64,000 nt of DNA from Nereocystis luetkeana (GCA_031213475.1 JARUPZ010000013.1:6366739-6430738), one strand, 5' to 3'. Shown: positions 33,381-44,662, counted from the stretch's first letter. Notes: generated from the sequence alone by a model not told the origin. Numbers and translations: made by a program.

Positions 33381-34331
33381 GCTTGGAGCGTTTGCCGGGT
33401 TTACCGACCAGGCAGACATAGCTTGCACTAAGCGCGAAGCGCTGTGAGGTGTTCGGAGAGTCGCACGAAGGGTGAGCTGTGTCTTACTAAGTACCGCTTG
33501 CGCGGCAGACTTGCATGTTGATGACATCTGGGGGAAGGGGTTATGTCCTAGTACTGAATATATAGTTGTAACACTCACTCCGACCGCCTAGGCGTGTTTT
33601 TGGAACGAAGATGGCTGATGTAAATAGGGGTTTAACACTGGGTGTCCGGGTATGCAGGATGTCAATGGGTAGTTGTAGTCGACTCTTAACGTTAGAAATC
33701 AATATACTGTAGACGCCACGGGCAAGTCGATGGGATACAGATCGTCAACCTTGCGTGCATCGTAGTGCACCGTAGTCGCATAGAGCCGATACACCTTTTT
33801 TTGCCTGCCGCTTCATCGGCTTAACGGTGCGAAGAAAATCAGTTCTTGGTCTAGAGTTACTTCCAAAAGGTTCAATCAATTGCACTCCACACACCGCTGA
33901 GACCCAAAGGGGTGTTGCGAATACCGTATGAATACGATTCGCAGCAGCCCCACTCACAGCGTCTCAACTTACCTACCTTGAATATCTCAATTGTACCGTA
34001 CATGTTCCAGTCCGACTCAAATCGCTAGGGCTACTTCCAAAACGATTTATACGGCCATGCTCCGCGACAATGAGATCCAAAAGGGATGCTATATATATAG
34101 TTACGGTATAAATTCCTGGCGCAACAATCGCATTCACATCGTCTAACATACGTATCAGAACTAGGAATGTTGATAGTTCGACTTCAGGCCCTCCAGGAAG
34201 ACAGAAGACACCAGCAACCACCGCAGGTGGACCTCGGTTTGCGTAGTCCGAAGCAGCGGGAGCGGCATGATTTACCTTTGTCGACGGGATTCCAAGCACT
34301 GGGTTCGGGAAAGGGTCCCGGTCTGCCTTTC
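33381..34331. other. Unrecognised stretch
   Basis: Two reverse frames (33973-34299, 108 residues; 33745-33957, 70 residues) each contain an F-G-S-x-x-R-like element (G-S-S-P-S-D-L-S-R and G-S-N-S-R-P-R-T), hinting at a duplicated segment, but no family is recognised. Otherwise nothing was identified. Confidence 0.3.
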
Positions 34332-34656
34332 TTTTTTAATCATTACTTTTCTTTTCCAGCCTAACTCGTGGGAGGTTTTGCCTTCAACGAGCTCCTGGAC
34401 AAGCTGTGGTTACAGGCGCCTACCCTTCTCCCCCCCCGGTACGTGCCTTTATTTTTTTCGCGAATAGGGTTCATGTTCAGCATTCCCACTGCTAGTCGAT
34501 TTTCATCGAACGTAGCTAACTCACGCTCTCGCGCTTTCCGCTATTTTGTTTTTGTTGCTAGAAAAAGCCCCTACGAGCATGCACTCGGTGAGACTTGAAC
34601 CCACGAAATTGATCTTGATAGGCACGCGGACCAACTACCAAGCCACCGGGAACGCC
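34332..34656 (-). mobile_element. SINE1 copy e, full length, inverted
   Basis: Reverse strand: tRNA-like head (GGCGTTCCCGGTGGCTTGG, box B GGGTTCAAGTCTC), body and a CTGGAAAAGAAAAGTAATGA tail. Confidence 0.85.
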
Positions 34657-35290
34657 GGCTTGTGTTCCTAAAATCAGTATCACTTGATTGAACAACGATT
34701 TATTGTCACTGTTTCCAATTCAAACGTACATTTCAGCCGAACAAAAAGGCAAAGCCAAAATAATATATGTAAAAGGATTTTGAACATGGGGTTCGTGGAG
34801 ATGGTGAAACAAGAACTTGTGAGGAAGAGAGGTTGTAATATATAGTTGGAAGGCTTCGGGGATGTGTTTGGGGGCTGGCACTTTCCGGTTCGAATCGACG
34901 CAGTATGAAGAGCAGCAGGGGAAACACAGAAAACACATGCCGTGGTACTAAGGCCTTGGCCAATCTAGGCAGGATAACAGGGCAAAGTGAGCAGTCACCG
35001 CAGTGTTTGAGTAATGTGGCCATGTATAGCCACACGAAGAAGGACTATTAATAGAAGGACTCTCGGAAGTCTCAGTTAAAGGTGGTATGGTGTGTTAGGA
35101 CGATGGTAGCATACAGTGAAATCTGTCTAGCCGAAAGAGTAAATGCGTATGTTATTGTCAAAATGCAGATGTAGGCCTTCGAGAGGGACCCCCACCTCAG
35201 ATGCAGGTGAGGCAGGAATAAATACATATTTTCCACAGGTGAGTACATGCTCCGAGCGTGTTATACAGATGCGGCGATGGCAGTTGCAAG
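34657..35290. other. No gene recognised
   Basis: Only short frames. No repeat matches elsewhere in the window were noticed. Confidence 0.35.
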
Positions 35291-35292
35291 TC

Positions 35293-35640
35293 GTGAAGAA
35301 TGTGCGAGGGTCAGGTCCGCCGCTCTTGTCAACACCGTCCAACGCCAGCACAGCGGGAAGAAGAGGCGCAGCAACATCGGGCCGACGGCGGTGGACAGAG
35401 GAGGTATGCTGAAGAACGACTGGACGAAGGTCAGGTCCGTCGCTCTTCTCACCACCGTTCAAGGGCAACACCACGGAAAGGAGGAGCGCTGCAACATCGG
35501 GCCGACGGCGATGGACGGAGGAGAAATGCTGAAGAACGACTAGACGAGGCAAGGATCGCCGCTCACCCTACCACCGTCTGAGGGCAACACCACGGAAAGG
35601 AGAGGAGCTGCAACATCGAACCGACGGCGGGGAGCCGAGG
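35293..35640. repeat. 120-bp tandem repeat, three units, open on both strands
   Basis: Units start near GAAGAATGTGCGAGGGTCAG (35293), GAAGAACGACTGGACGAAGG (35411) and GAAGAACGACTAGACGAGGC (35531). The period is divisible by three, so 40-residue repeats are read in the forward frame 35247-35543 (N-I-G-P-T-A repeats) and in the reverse frame 35552-35127 (V-H-R-R-R-P-D-V-A-A repeats). A further degraded unit continues toward 35640. The coding strand, if any, is unresolved. Confidence 0.75.
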
Positions 35641-36049
35641 AGGAAGGTGCACGCGCTGCAGCGTCCATGATTGTAATTCCCGCTGGGCACCGTCTCGCAT
35701 ATGCGCCGGGCTGGGGAGGTCTTACAAATGTCGGGATGAAAGAAGAGGAAAGCGCACACGCTGTCGCCGGGCTAGTATCACGGGGTGCCTGCTTTGTGCC
35801 GACGATGGTCATGTGTCGGGCAGGGGGGGTGTTACAGCGAGTGGCACCAGGGTAAGAGAGAGGTTCATAGCGTTGCGACTGTCGTGACCAGCGCGATGAG
35901 GATAATAATACGGCGCGAGACAACTGTTCCCACCAGAGTCACGCGTCGGGTCTATTCGATAGGCAGAGGGCAAGTTTTGGTTTGTATCCTCCGGGCGGAT
36001 CTTAAAGGGGCAGGGAGGACCCCCGGTGTGGGAACGCCTTCGGTCCATG
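35641..36049. other. Mixed repeat remnants
   Basis: The segment near 35796-35845 (GTGCCGACGATGGTCATG, GGGTGTTACAGCG) matches 62112-62160 beside the foldback insertion. No gene recognised. Confidence 0.4.
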
Positions 36050-37168
36050 TGTTTCGCGGTTACATTTTGAAACGGAACTATTTCCACCGAAAAGACGACG
36101 ACTCTCTGAATCTGTACGAGGAATCGATGAAGCTTCAGACTCGTACTCGTACATATGAGCACCTCGTGACGCACCACCAGCCCCTCGACCTTGGTCAGGA
36201 CCAAACAACCGACCGACCGAACCTTGCCAGCGTTCCATATCCTAGTCCGCAAGCTAGGAGTCCGAATGCGAAAGATACGGAAAAAGAGCCTCACCGTTTC
36301 GTGCACCAACCCACGCCGAAGATATTTTTCCTCTCACCTAAAATATTCTGTCGATAATTTTTCACCCACCAGTATTTTTCAAGATATTTTTTGTTGATAA
36401 ATATTGTTGTATTCGTACCTCGTACTCGTAGACTAAATTTGGTGATTGGTGTTCTCGATTCGTATCAAAAATATGCTCCAGCCAAGCTGTTGCTCCAATG
36501 GGCTGCTGCTCCACTCGAACAGTCGATCGCCCTGACCGTCCACCACTCGTCCCGATGACAGACACCTCGCACCCGAGTGTAGCCAAAGATCCCGAAGAAG
36601 GTGATATGGTATTGGCTTTACCGACCTTTAATGTATACCAGGTATATAATATATTGTAATTTGTAGCAGCAAGCAAAACTAGCTCCCCCTGAAGCGTAGA
36701 GTGATACGCGAATTCCATCCGGAAACCTTGAACACCACCTGACCGAAGTAGAAGATTCCCAACCCGATGATAGACCTAAAACCCGAAGAATATATCCTAA
36801 GACCAAATACCCAAGACGTCAATATGCCCACACGATCGATACCTGACCGAAATATACCGACAGCCAACCCTCAAACTCGAAATTTCCCGTGCGACAACCG
36901 GCCTACCCTCGACTACTGCAGTATTATGGTACGCCTCGGATGACCAAGCTCTGCTCGAGGCCAACATATAGCTGTACCACTCGAGCGAGTCAGCCATCCT
37001 AGTCGACGCGAAGTAGGAGATGCATGAGTTTATTATATGAAGAAAGACAAAACAAAAGAAAAGAGTGACTGCTGTGGGCAAAGTTTCCCAGCAACAAGGA
37101 CGCAACATCCGTTATAACCCAATATCCACATCTCTACAGGGAACCCGGGAATGCCCCCTGACGACCAC
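36050..37168 (-). mobile_element. Family E element, copy 2
   Basis: Uninterrupted copy of the ~820-bp terminal unit (reverse strand, about 37168 to 36360) plus leader and the first part of the ORF (ATG at 36238, M-E-R-W-Q-G-S-V-G-R). The frame follows the family to the C-N-R-E-T-H point (about 36055) and then enters unrelated sequence. It serves as the empty-site reference for the 1.2-kb transposon in copy 1 and the foldback in copy 4. It has one TACCAGGTA word (36638-36646) absent from the other copies. Confidence 0.7.
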
Positions 37169-37504
37169 AGGCCTCGGAGACATACCTGGTGGCCAGCAAC
37201 GAGGTCACTCGGTGTTCACTAAACACCAAGTGAAGCAAAGAAAGTGGAAGGCAAGCGGTATTTGATACCTGTCCTAATGACCCCCAGCCCGTTGGGCCCT
37301 GCCTTGCCCGTCGTGCCCGTCATCGTGCCTGTGGTGTCTGGCAGCTTGCAATTACCGCATTTCATCTAATCACTTTCTGTGTGACCCGATCATTACTGCA
37401 CGAAGATACCTTCTCGAACTCTCACGCAACAGGTGAGCCGGCCTCAGAGATGTAACGAGCGCAGGTCTTTTTTTAGCATCTGAGAGCTGTACCCTGCAGT
37501 ATCA
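37169..37504. other. No gene recognised
   Basis: Unique-looking sequence between a family-E copy and a DIRS fragment, with one TACCTGGTGG word. Confidence 0.35.
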
Positions 37505-37810
37505 GTTTTGCATAGGGAAACGCCAACGGAAGAAGTACCAACATGCTTCTATGATGACGAACTCTCCGCCCTCCTAAAAGCCCCAGCAGATGTCCGAAGA
37601 AGGTTCCACCACGTTCGTATACTAATGATTAAAGCATACCTGGTACGCAACAGACGCCTCAAGAATGTTTGGGTGATACCTCACTACGCCCAGAACTTTC
37701 GTGGTGGACGACTTCTTGGTAAAATATTTTAGACTCACTTTTGGATGGGAAGCATCGGGTACTGGGGCCTCATGGCTGCAATATCCGAACACGCCCATTG
37801 GAAGCACAGG
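37505..37810 (+). pseudogene. DIRS RT fragment (copy 3)
   Basis: About 300 bp matching 41830-42110 of DIRS copy 2: L-S-A-L-L-K-A-P-A-D-V-R-R-R-F-H-H-V-R-I-L and then F-R-L-T-F-G-W-E-A-S-G-Y-W-G-L-M-A-A in another frame. It carries a single copy of the CTGGGGCCTCATGGC block that is duplicated in copy 2. Confidence 0.75.
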
Positions 37811-38317
37811 TGGCCATTGGAGTACCTTGAAAGCCTGCTCTGGTGTACCTTAAGTAAAAACACCTAGAGCCACAAATCTCAAGGTCGGCCATTGGCCAAC
37901 ATAAACGTTCACAACGTCCCCGGATTGTCGAAGGTACATCTCACAATGTACTCTGGTTGGGAAACGTACAAAGTCAAACTGCTGTGTAGTACCGGGTATT
38001 TGACAGCAAAAATTGAAATCAAACACAGAAGCGAACCAAAGGATGAAAGACGACAACAAAGCGAAAACACGAAATAAGGAAAAAAAAACAAACACGAAAT
38101 AAAAACAAAATTTGAGGTGATCGGGAAACAATTATATGTTGTACACGGGAGAAGTAATACTTAAGTTGGAGAAGACAGCATATGGTGCAATGCATAACCC
38201 ACAACAACAACAACTTACAACTTGTTGCATGGTCAGCACTCTGTAGTTTTCTCCTGTATATATACCTCTTCTGGCCTTTTCGCACGGCACAAAACCGACA
38301 CCATATGCGAACATTAA
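37811..38317. other. No gene recognised; A-rich tract
   Basis: Contains an A-rich segment (38040-38115) that gives Phe-rich reverse frames. The match to DIRS is lost after about 37810 and resumes at 38318. Confidence 0.4.
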
Positions 38318-38519
38318 AATATTCGAAGCGAACATGGAGTTTGTTAAAAAGGCGTTGACAATAATTGGGAGGCATTACAATTTGACATATGGAAGGTGGA
38401 TCATGGATGAGGGTACCTGGTCAGAGTTCGTGCCCGAAGCAAAGGGGGAGAACCAACGAGAGAAAAGGCAGGCAGAACGCAAGATAATAGTAGCTAAATA
38501 CAGGCAGTGATATACATAC
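38318..38519 (+). repeat. DIRS direct terminal repeat A1
   Basis: AATATTCGAAGCGAACATGG through CAGGCAGTGAT, directly repeated at 45186-45381 with scattered differences. Confidence 0.8.
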
Positions 38520-38538
38520 AGGTCGGGAGCGTTGTTGT

Positions 38539-38859
38539 TTGCGCAGGATGACGAACAGAGGAAAACGTCGCTCGACGTATGGGGCAGCAGTGACAACCAG
38601 AAACGACGCAGACGCCGCCAGTGACGAGGGCGGAGAGGGAGTCGCCGGAAGCGGGGCGGGAGCGACCGTAGAGTCAACTCTGCAGGAGTTGCTGCTGGAT
38701 GCTCTGAATCTTCTGAACAAACGCCTTCAGCCGAGCCCGCAAGACCAACCCCAAGCTCAGGAGCAGCAGCAGCAGCAACAACAGCAGCAGCCGCAAGAGC
38801 AGCAGCACCAGCAGCAGTCACTGTCGCAGCAGCAACAACAGCAGGAATCACCGTCGTAG
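38539..38859 (+). CDS. DIRS ORF1 N-terminal piece (Gag-like, poly-Gln)
   Basis: A 106-codon frame starting shortly after repeat A1. It is basic and Gly/Ala-rich at the start, has an amphipathic L-Q-E-L-L-L-D-A-L-N-L-L-N-K-R-L helix around residues 48-63, then Gln runs encoded by CAG/CAA. Stop TAG at 38857-38859. Low-complexity CAG/CAA text continues beyond it. Position between the terminal repeat and RT makes it part of the Gag-like gene; no conserved Gag domain is recognised. Confidence 0.5.
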   Translation: MRRMTNRGKRRSTYGAAVTTRNDADAASDEGGEGVAGSGAGATVESTLQELLLDALNLLNKRLQPSPQDQPQAQEQQQQQQQQQPQEQQHQQQSLSQQQQQQESPS

Positions 38860-39097
38860 CAGCAGCACCAGCAGCAGCAACACCAGCAAGGTCAGCATCA
38901 ATAACAGCAGCAACACTTACAACTACAGCTTACGAGCTTCCAGTCCTGCCGATGGGACATCTGCCGCAAGAACAGCAACAACAGCAGCCGCATCCAGCAC
39001 CGCCGCCACCCCCGCAACAACAACAACAATTGCACCCGGCAGTCCCTCCCCTCGCGTACTGACCGCAGCAACAGCAGCAGCAGCAGCAGCAGTTGCA
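38755..39097 (+). repeat. CAG/CAA-rich low-complexity tract
   Basis: Repeated CAG and CAA codons in three clusters (38755-38900, 38965-39035 and 39063-39097), giving Gln, Ser/Asn or Ala/Thr runs depending on frame. Confidence 0.85.
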
Positions 39098-39482
39098 GGC
39101 GGCATCCGCAGTCGTACATGCATGCCGCACCACACGCGCAATTTTTCCACCCTCCGGGCATATGCCGTACCCGGGACAATGGTGGCCGGGAGGACCAGCA
39201 GTGCAGCCATGGGGCGGAGCGGGGAGCCTGTAGGGTGGAATGGAGCACGCGGTGAGCATCGAAGCGCGCACCATGGCCGCAGTTTCCGCGAAGCGGAGCA
39301 TCAGGATGTGGCAAGAAGCAGGAGCGGCATCGATGTATGTGCTGCGAGGTGGTCTGTTCCCTCAATGTTAACAGGTGGTTTCGCCCATACGATCAGGTAC
39401 ATTGCTGATCCCAGCCAGCGCCTTCTCGACATGATCACCCCACCCGCTATCCAAAATTGATGTTGACGCCTTCTCGACCCCG

Positions 39483-41393
39483 TTGGAGCAGGGAACCTTG
39501 TCGGTGTCCCGTACGCCGGACGTTCATTTCCAGACGTTTGTCAATGTCCTCGTGAAGGTCATCCAACATGGTGACACAGAGTCAACACGTGGCGTGTCGC
39601 GGGGCAGGAGGGTTTATCAGATCGAGGAGTTCCAGACCATGGCCAAGACCCTCACTGTGTACATGACTACGCACTTCAACTCGCTTCTGCCGAAGCAGCA
39701 GGTAGTGCGGGGTCGGGTCATTTTCGCCGCTAACCGTGACATCAATGATTTCTTCGGACTGCTTCTTTTCGCTGCGGCCCCCGTGAAACGGCAGTTTCCC
39801 AACGCCGCCCCTCCCGAAGGAGCGTGTGCAGGGTTGACACCCCCAGCCTTCACCCTGGTGCGCGAGTTAACTTCGCGGGGGAGCTGCAGCTTGCTGGGTC
39901 GGATGGACATCGCACTCGAAGTGCCCAGGCTTGGCGGAGGAACAGCAACGGCGAAACCACTCAAAAGGAAGCCGAACGCAGTTGGAGCGCAGCTTGTTCT
40001 CGCACTGACGGCGGGGCGCCTGGGTGGTCTTCGTATCAGGTTTGGAGCGGGAACGCACCATGGAGGGGGCGTGCCGCTTCGCTTGGCGGAGGCAACCATG
40101 CACCCGCAACAACTGTTCGTACTCGCACGGTCCTTTTGCGATAGATGGGACAGGAGCCCCAGGACTGCCTGTACCACCACCGCCCCGCCGGAACGGTACC
40201 AGCAGCAACAGCCCCAGCAGCAGCAGCAACAGCAGCAGCAACAGCAGCAGCAGCAGCCACAGACTCAGACGGCTCCCCCAGCGGGGGTCGCAAGGTTCAG
40301 TTTCTCGCACGGACAGCAGGGGAGGGGGGGCGGAGGGTATGGTCGGCACGGGGCGGGGGGGGGGAGAGGATCGGTTGGGATTGACAAGGTGCGCCTCGCC
40401 CGGAGGCGAGGTCGAACGGCGGGGGGGTGCGGGGCGGAGGTCGGAATTTCGACGTTCGTGGACAGCCGTAAGTCGGTGGGACTACCGGAAGCACCTCAAC
40501 CTGGGTCGGTGTCGCAAGACGTGTTCGTTGGTGAGGGGTGTGATTTCGAATGTACAGAAGCGATACATGCCGGTAAGATGATGACAAAGTGCGCCGCAGC
40601 AAACCCAGAAGCTGATAGCGAGTGTAGAGAGAAAAGTGCGTTTAGGAAAGTCGTGAAATTAGTACGGACATTACGCGCGCGTGAGAAAGCTGAAAAGGTC
40701 TCAATATGTACTATTAATATGAGTATACAGAACAACAAAAGTATTTTTAAGAATGAGTGTCTGCGGCTCGCGCCCAAACCGGAGGAGCCCGTATGTGTGC
40801 TAGGCAATGTCGGAAAAGGGAAAAACAACTCTAGACAGAATGATAAGCCACAGAACAACAGTACTACTAGACATAATTATGTTGAATCGCCAGCTCGTAG
40901 CCCAGAGGAGACCCCTTGGGAACCTGGGACAACCGAGACGGAAGAAAATAGCAGAAGCTCTAGACAGAGTTACTTGGATCAGAACACCAGCAATTCTCGA
41001 CAGAATGATGATGTCCTGATCGCCCTGATCTCGAGTCAGGGCAAATCCGTAAACGAAAAGAAAACCTCTAGACAGAGTATCGAGTCGCAGAACAACAGTG
41101 GGTCTAGACAACAGTACAGTGATTTGCCAGCCCTTAGTCCAGGGGAGACCCCTTGGGTCCAGGACGGTTTGTCGAAAGGAAAATACTTAAAAGGGTCGGT
41201 ACGACAAGTAGCACCTTCAGATGGAGTTGCACCGTACCAGGTTAAAGGACAGATAAGTAAGCTAACCAGACAGGAAAAATTCGCTGCACTGAACGAAAAA
41301 TGGGGGCAAACAAAAATGTTGATGACCGTCAAAACCCGCGATCTAAACCACAAGAAAAACATCATACGAGGGATGGCAGAGACAGGCACATAA
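39483..41393 (+). CDS. DIRS ORF1 (Gag-like), 636 codons
   Basis: Longest open frame in the window, directly upstream of RT in the DIRS element. The first ~180 residues contain a plausible helical Gag-like region (V-N-V-L-V-K-V-I-Q-H). A Gln run at about 239-258 is encoded by CAG repeats, a Gly/Arg-rich box follows, and the last ~250 residues carry repeated S-R-Q-N/S-R-Q-S-type motifs (about 445-555). A CCCH zinc-finger pattern (C-x8-C-x4-C-x3-H) lies in a different frame at about 40060-40115, suggesting an old frameshift near 39990-40020. The start codon is TTG-like (39483); the true start may lie upstream. Role inferred: nucleic-acid-binding coat protein. Confidence 0.55.
   Translation: MEQGTLSVSRTPDVHFQTFVNVLVKVIQHGDTESTRGVSRGRRVYQIEEFQTMAKTLTVYMTTHFNSLLPKQQVVRGRVIFAANRDINDFFGLLLFAAAPVKRQFPNAAPPEGACAGLTPPAFTLVRELTSRGSCSLLGRMDIALEVPRLGGGTATAKPLKRKPNAVGAQLVLALTAGRLGGLRIRFGAGTHHGGGVPLRLAEATMHPQQLFVLARSFCDRWDRSPRTACTTTAPPERYQQQQPQQQQQQQQQQQQQQPQTQTAPPAGVARFSFSHGQQGRGGGGYGRHGAGGGRGSVGIDKVRLARRRGRTAGGCGAEVGISTFVDSRKSVGLPEAPQPGSVSQDVFVGEGCDFECTEAIHAGKMMTKCAAANPEADSECREKSAFRKVVKLVRTLRAREKAEKVSICTINMSIQNNKSIFKNECLRLAPKPEEPVCVLGNVGKGKNNSRQNDKPQNNSTTRHNYVESPARSPEETPWEPGTTETEENSRSSRQSYLDQNTSNSRQNDDVLIALISSQGKSVNEKKTSRQSIESQNNSGSRQQYSDLPALSPGETPWVQDGLSKGKYLKGSVRQVAPSDGVAPYQVKGQISKLTRQEKFAALNEKWGQTKMLMTVKTRDLNHKKNIIRGMAETGT
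40198..40258 (+). repeat. CAG microsatellite in DIRS ORF1
   Basis: About 18 CAG/CAA codons encoding poly-Gln in the open frame. Confidence 0.9.
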
Positions 41394-41417
41394 CTTTTAC
41401 ATGTATGCGCCGGTAAA

Positions 41418-43480
41418 GTGGGAGATGTGGCCGTTTGGCTCCGAGGCACTCTGGTGTCACCTCCGTTGGCCTTTGATCTCGTCGAACACTACTTTGGGCG
41501 GGTTAAAGGTTTCCCCGCAATGACAGAACTCATAGACATCATGAAAAATTACGTGCCGGTGAAGACAGCAGTCACGAACCTCGATCCTTCAAGAGAAATT
41601 CGGTATGGTAACGACAGCCCAGTGTATGAACATATCGACCTAGTTTGGGAAAAACTGTACGAAGATGTACGACGCAATCGCGTTCTAGTGTTCAACAGAG
41701 TCAGCTGCCGCGCTTTAAGGACTACGTGTGGCGCCCCTCGGTGCCGTTGTTACGCACAAGGTCGGAATATTTAACGACTACTCGTTTGATGTCGACGCGG
41801 CGAGAGGAGAGAAGGGAGGGCTAAATGAAGACACGCAAACGCAAGATGTGCCGAAATGCCTCTGTGCTGACGCACTCCCTTCATTCTTAAACGCGCTTAC
41901 CGATCTCCGAATACGGTTCCCTCACCTTCGTATCCTTTTGGCCAAAGCAGACGTAACTGATCCCTTCAGGGATGAAGGTCAGGGCATCACCGCACCAAGC
42001 GCAGAACTTTGCTACGTGGTAGACGACGTGTTGGCAGCAGATTTTAGACTCACTTTTGGATGGGCAGCCTCGCCCGGGTACTGGGGCCTCATGGCCTCAG
42101 CGGCCGAACACGCCTACCCTCTGGGGCCTCATGGTCTCAGCGGCCGAACACGCCCACCCTCACACCACGGTAGATAGTGCGGTTATTCTACCAGAAGGCG
42201 AAGCTATGATGTCGCATGTCAAAATCGTGAACCCATGGGAGTCGGGCAAGCCAACTAGGATCCCGACCGGAGTCAGAGTAAAAGCACCACGAAGGGGGGG
42301 ACCAAACGAACCGTTTCTGACGGCAGTATACGTAGACGACTTCATTATGGCTAGCGTGCAACTTAATCCCGCAGATCAGACTGTCCTCATAGCTTCCGTT
42401 TCCCTCGCTTCAGATAACGTGAGATTATTCGGCCCAGGTGAGAAAGTTGAAACCCCTATACTCGCTCCAAAAAAGAGCACGGATTGGAACACAATCGTAG
42501 ATGCGCTGGGTTTTACAATCAACTCCCACACCATGCGGATTTCCGTGACGAAAGAACGGGTAGAAGCATTTAGGCTCTTTCTCGAGCAGGAGTGGTCGGG
42601 GGACAAAACGCATGGAACCGCGCAAGATGCGCTAAGTATGGCAGGCAAACTCTGGAACCTCACCTACATAATCAGAGCAGGTAGATATTATGTTTGGCAG
42701 CTTTTACGTCTGATCGATCTTCACAAAGCCGCTAGCGCCAAAAAATCGACGAAGAGGGTAGTGAGACTGGGCTGGGAGTTCCACAACGATATTTCCTTTT
42801 GGAAGTGGGCAATCGAACAGAAGTTGGTCAGCGCCGGGGAGTCCCTCGGCGAGCCATTTTACGCACACGTAAAACGATCACCTTCGCGACGATACTACTC
42901 GGACGCAAGCTTTACCGCAGTCGGGGGCTTTTGTCCAGAACTAACACTATACTGGAGATACGACTTGAACCCCGTACTGTCGCGGCTCTTGAAGAACCAA
43001 ACGATGGCCAAAGGAGAGGACGCAATCACAATCAACCTGCTTGAATTGGGTGGTATGGTCATGACGGCGTAGGTGACTCAAGTCATTCTGCACGACAGGC
43101 CAGACATGCAAGGAGACCCCGTACTATTGAGGGGGAGCAACGTGGCAGCCGTATCATGGATTAATCGGTTTGGTGGGTCGCATAACCAGCGAGCTTCACT
43201 GGCTATGAGACTTCTAGGTAGACTGGAAATTACGAGCGGATGGAGCCATGACGCAAAGCATATTCCCGGCGTGCAGAACGTAGTAGCGGATGGCATCTCG
43301 AGATGGCCAGAAACAGAAATCGCGCAAAAGTTGCAGACACGCGTACAAGGGCCATGGAGAGAGAAACATATAGATGACGGTGGTCGTGCATTCTTCGAGA
43401 CAATGCTGCAGCCAAAATTCCCCCTAGGGTTCATAGATGACATAATATGGGAAGCGATGACACGAAATGCAGAACCATGA
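41418..43480 (+). pseudogene. DIRS reverse transcriptase / RNase H, broken
   Basis: The pol gene of the element. Pieces in order: an N-terminal region (41418-41700), the RT fingers (A-P-L-G-A-V-V-T-H-K then K-A-D-V-T-D-P-F-R, 41728-42060), the F-G-W-A-A-S-P-G-Y-W-G-L motif, the catalytic box Y-V-D-D at 42329-42340, and RNase H (Y-S-D-A-S-F-T-A-V-G-G; W-I-N-R-F-G-G-S-H-N; I-P-G-V-Q-N-V-V-A-D-G-I-S-R-W-P). Lesions: a frame change near 41712, a 40-bp tandem duplication at about 42081-42160 that shifts frame, and a TAG at 43070-43072 where copy 1 has TAC. The protein would copy the element's RNA; it cannot be made intact from this copy. Confidence 0.9.
42081..42160 (+). repeat. 40-bp tandem duplication inside RT
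   Basis: Two copies of a 40-bp block starting CTGGGGCCTCATGG, with two differences. The DIRS fragment at 37750-37800 has only one, so the duplication is specific to this copy and shifts the reading frame by one. Confidence 0.85.
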
Positions 43481-43489
43481 ACACCCCGC

Positions 43490-44662
43490 AAACCCCATCG
43501 AGCAGGAACACACACTGGAGAGGGCGCGGGAAGGACGAGGAGGTGGACAGACTGGTGGAGACACTCGCGCTGGGGGGCAAGCACGCAAACGGCGTACTGG
43601 AACAAGTGGGAATGGTGCCGTCTCAGAGCGATTGAAGGGAAGAAGAGTCCGTGGCTAGCAGAGGGTGATAGAGTCGACGCAGCAGTGAAAGAGTCGACGA
43701 AATTCATGGCCCTGCCATGATTTGCATTCAAAAGCCAAAGCCAGACAATACGAGGTTATCTATCCGTGATTAAGTATTTCCACAGAATGGTCGGATGTTG
43801 GGAGCTGTCCACTTCACGCTGCAAGGTTGTAGCCGTATGGAAAGGGATCGATAGTGCTCACGGGAAATCAGAGATACGCCCCAAGGTCAGGAAGCATCTT
43901 ACGTGGGACCTGTTGACCACGGGGATGAAGAGCGCGTGTGAGGTGAGAACCGAAGGAGGGGTAGTCTGGACCGGACTGGCGTTGTCGTTTCATCTTCTTT
44001 GTAGAGCCTTTGAAATTTTGGGCCTACGGCGACGGGCTGGTACACGCAGATTTTTGTCTGACGAGGAAAGACTTGGCGTTTTTTCGGAAGCGTTCCAACT
44101 AGCATGGGAAGAAAGACGTGCTGCAGACAGAGTAGAAGTGACGTTCCGCGCTTCCAAGTCAGACTCCAAGAGGTTGGAGTCAATCGTCACAAGGACGAAA
44201 GTAACGAAAGGGAAGGGAAGGGTTTGGGACGTGAAGAGTCAGGGGGCGTTGGAGATCCTTCTGGATTTACTAGACCTTCATCCCGAACGGAGCAGGTTAG
44301 CACCATTGATGCAGACACGCAAGGCCACAGGGTGGAAAGTGATCACGCACACCGTTGCAACAAAGGCCTTGAGGTGGATGTTAAGCAGTTTGGGTAGAGA
44401 TTCGACTCAGTACGCTTTCCACTCAGGCAGGATCGGGGGGGCAACCCAGCTTGCTGCGCAAGGCGCATCGGGCATTCAGATTCGAAGGGCGGGGAGATGG
44501 AAATCGCTAGCGTTTTTAGTCTATAGCCGGTCGCCCCGGTGGTTCAAGTGGTTAACCTCGAATTTTACTTGTTTGAGTCCTGGGTTTGAGTCCTGGGTTC
44601 GAGCCCCAGGTGGGTCGGGCTTTGACTTTATTTGCAAAAATAAAAAAGGATTCAATTGTTGA
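43490..44662 (+). pseudogene. DIRS tyrosine recombinase, broken and extended into a SINE
   Basis: Integrase-type tyrosine recombinase of the DIRS element. The core-binding part (43540-43630) carries a small deletion relative to copy 1 that shifts frame, and a TGA follows A-L-P near 43718. The catalytic part is open from 43766: first Arg in F-H-L-L-C-R-A-F-E, then H-S-G-R-I-G-G-A-T (the H-x-x-R box), G-R-W-K-S and the terminal Tyr in L-V-Y at 44522-44524. In copy 1 the stop codon follows this Tyr directly. Here SINE2 begins at that codon, so the frame continues about 46 residues into SINE sequence before stopping at 44660-44662. The enzyme would integrate circular DNA; this copy is inactive. 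Confidence 0.88.
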
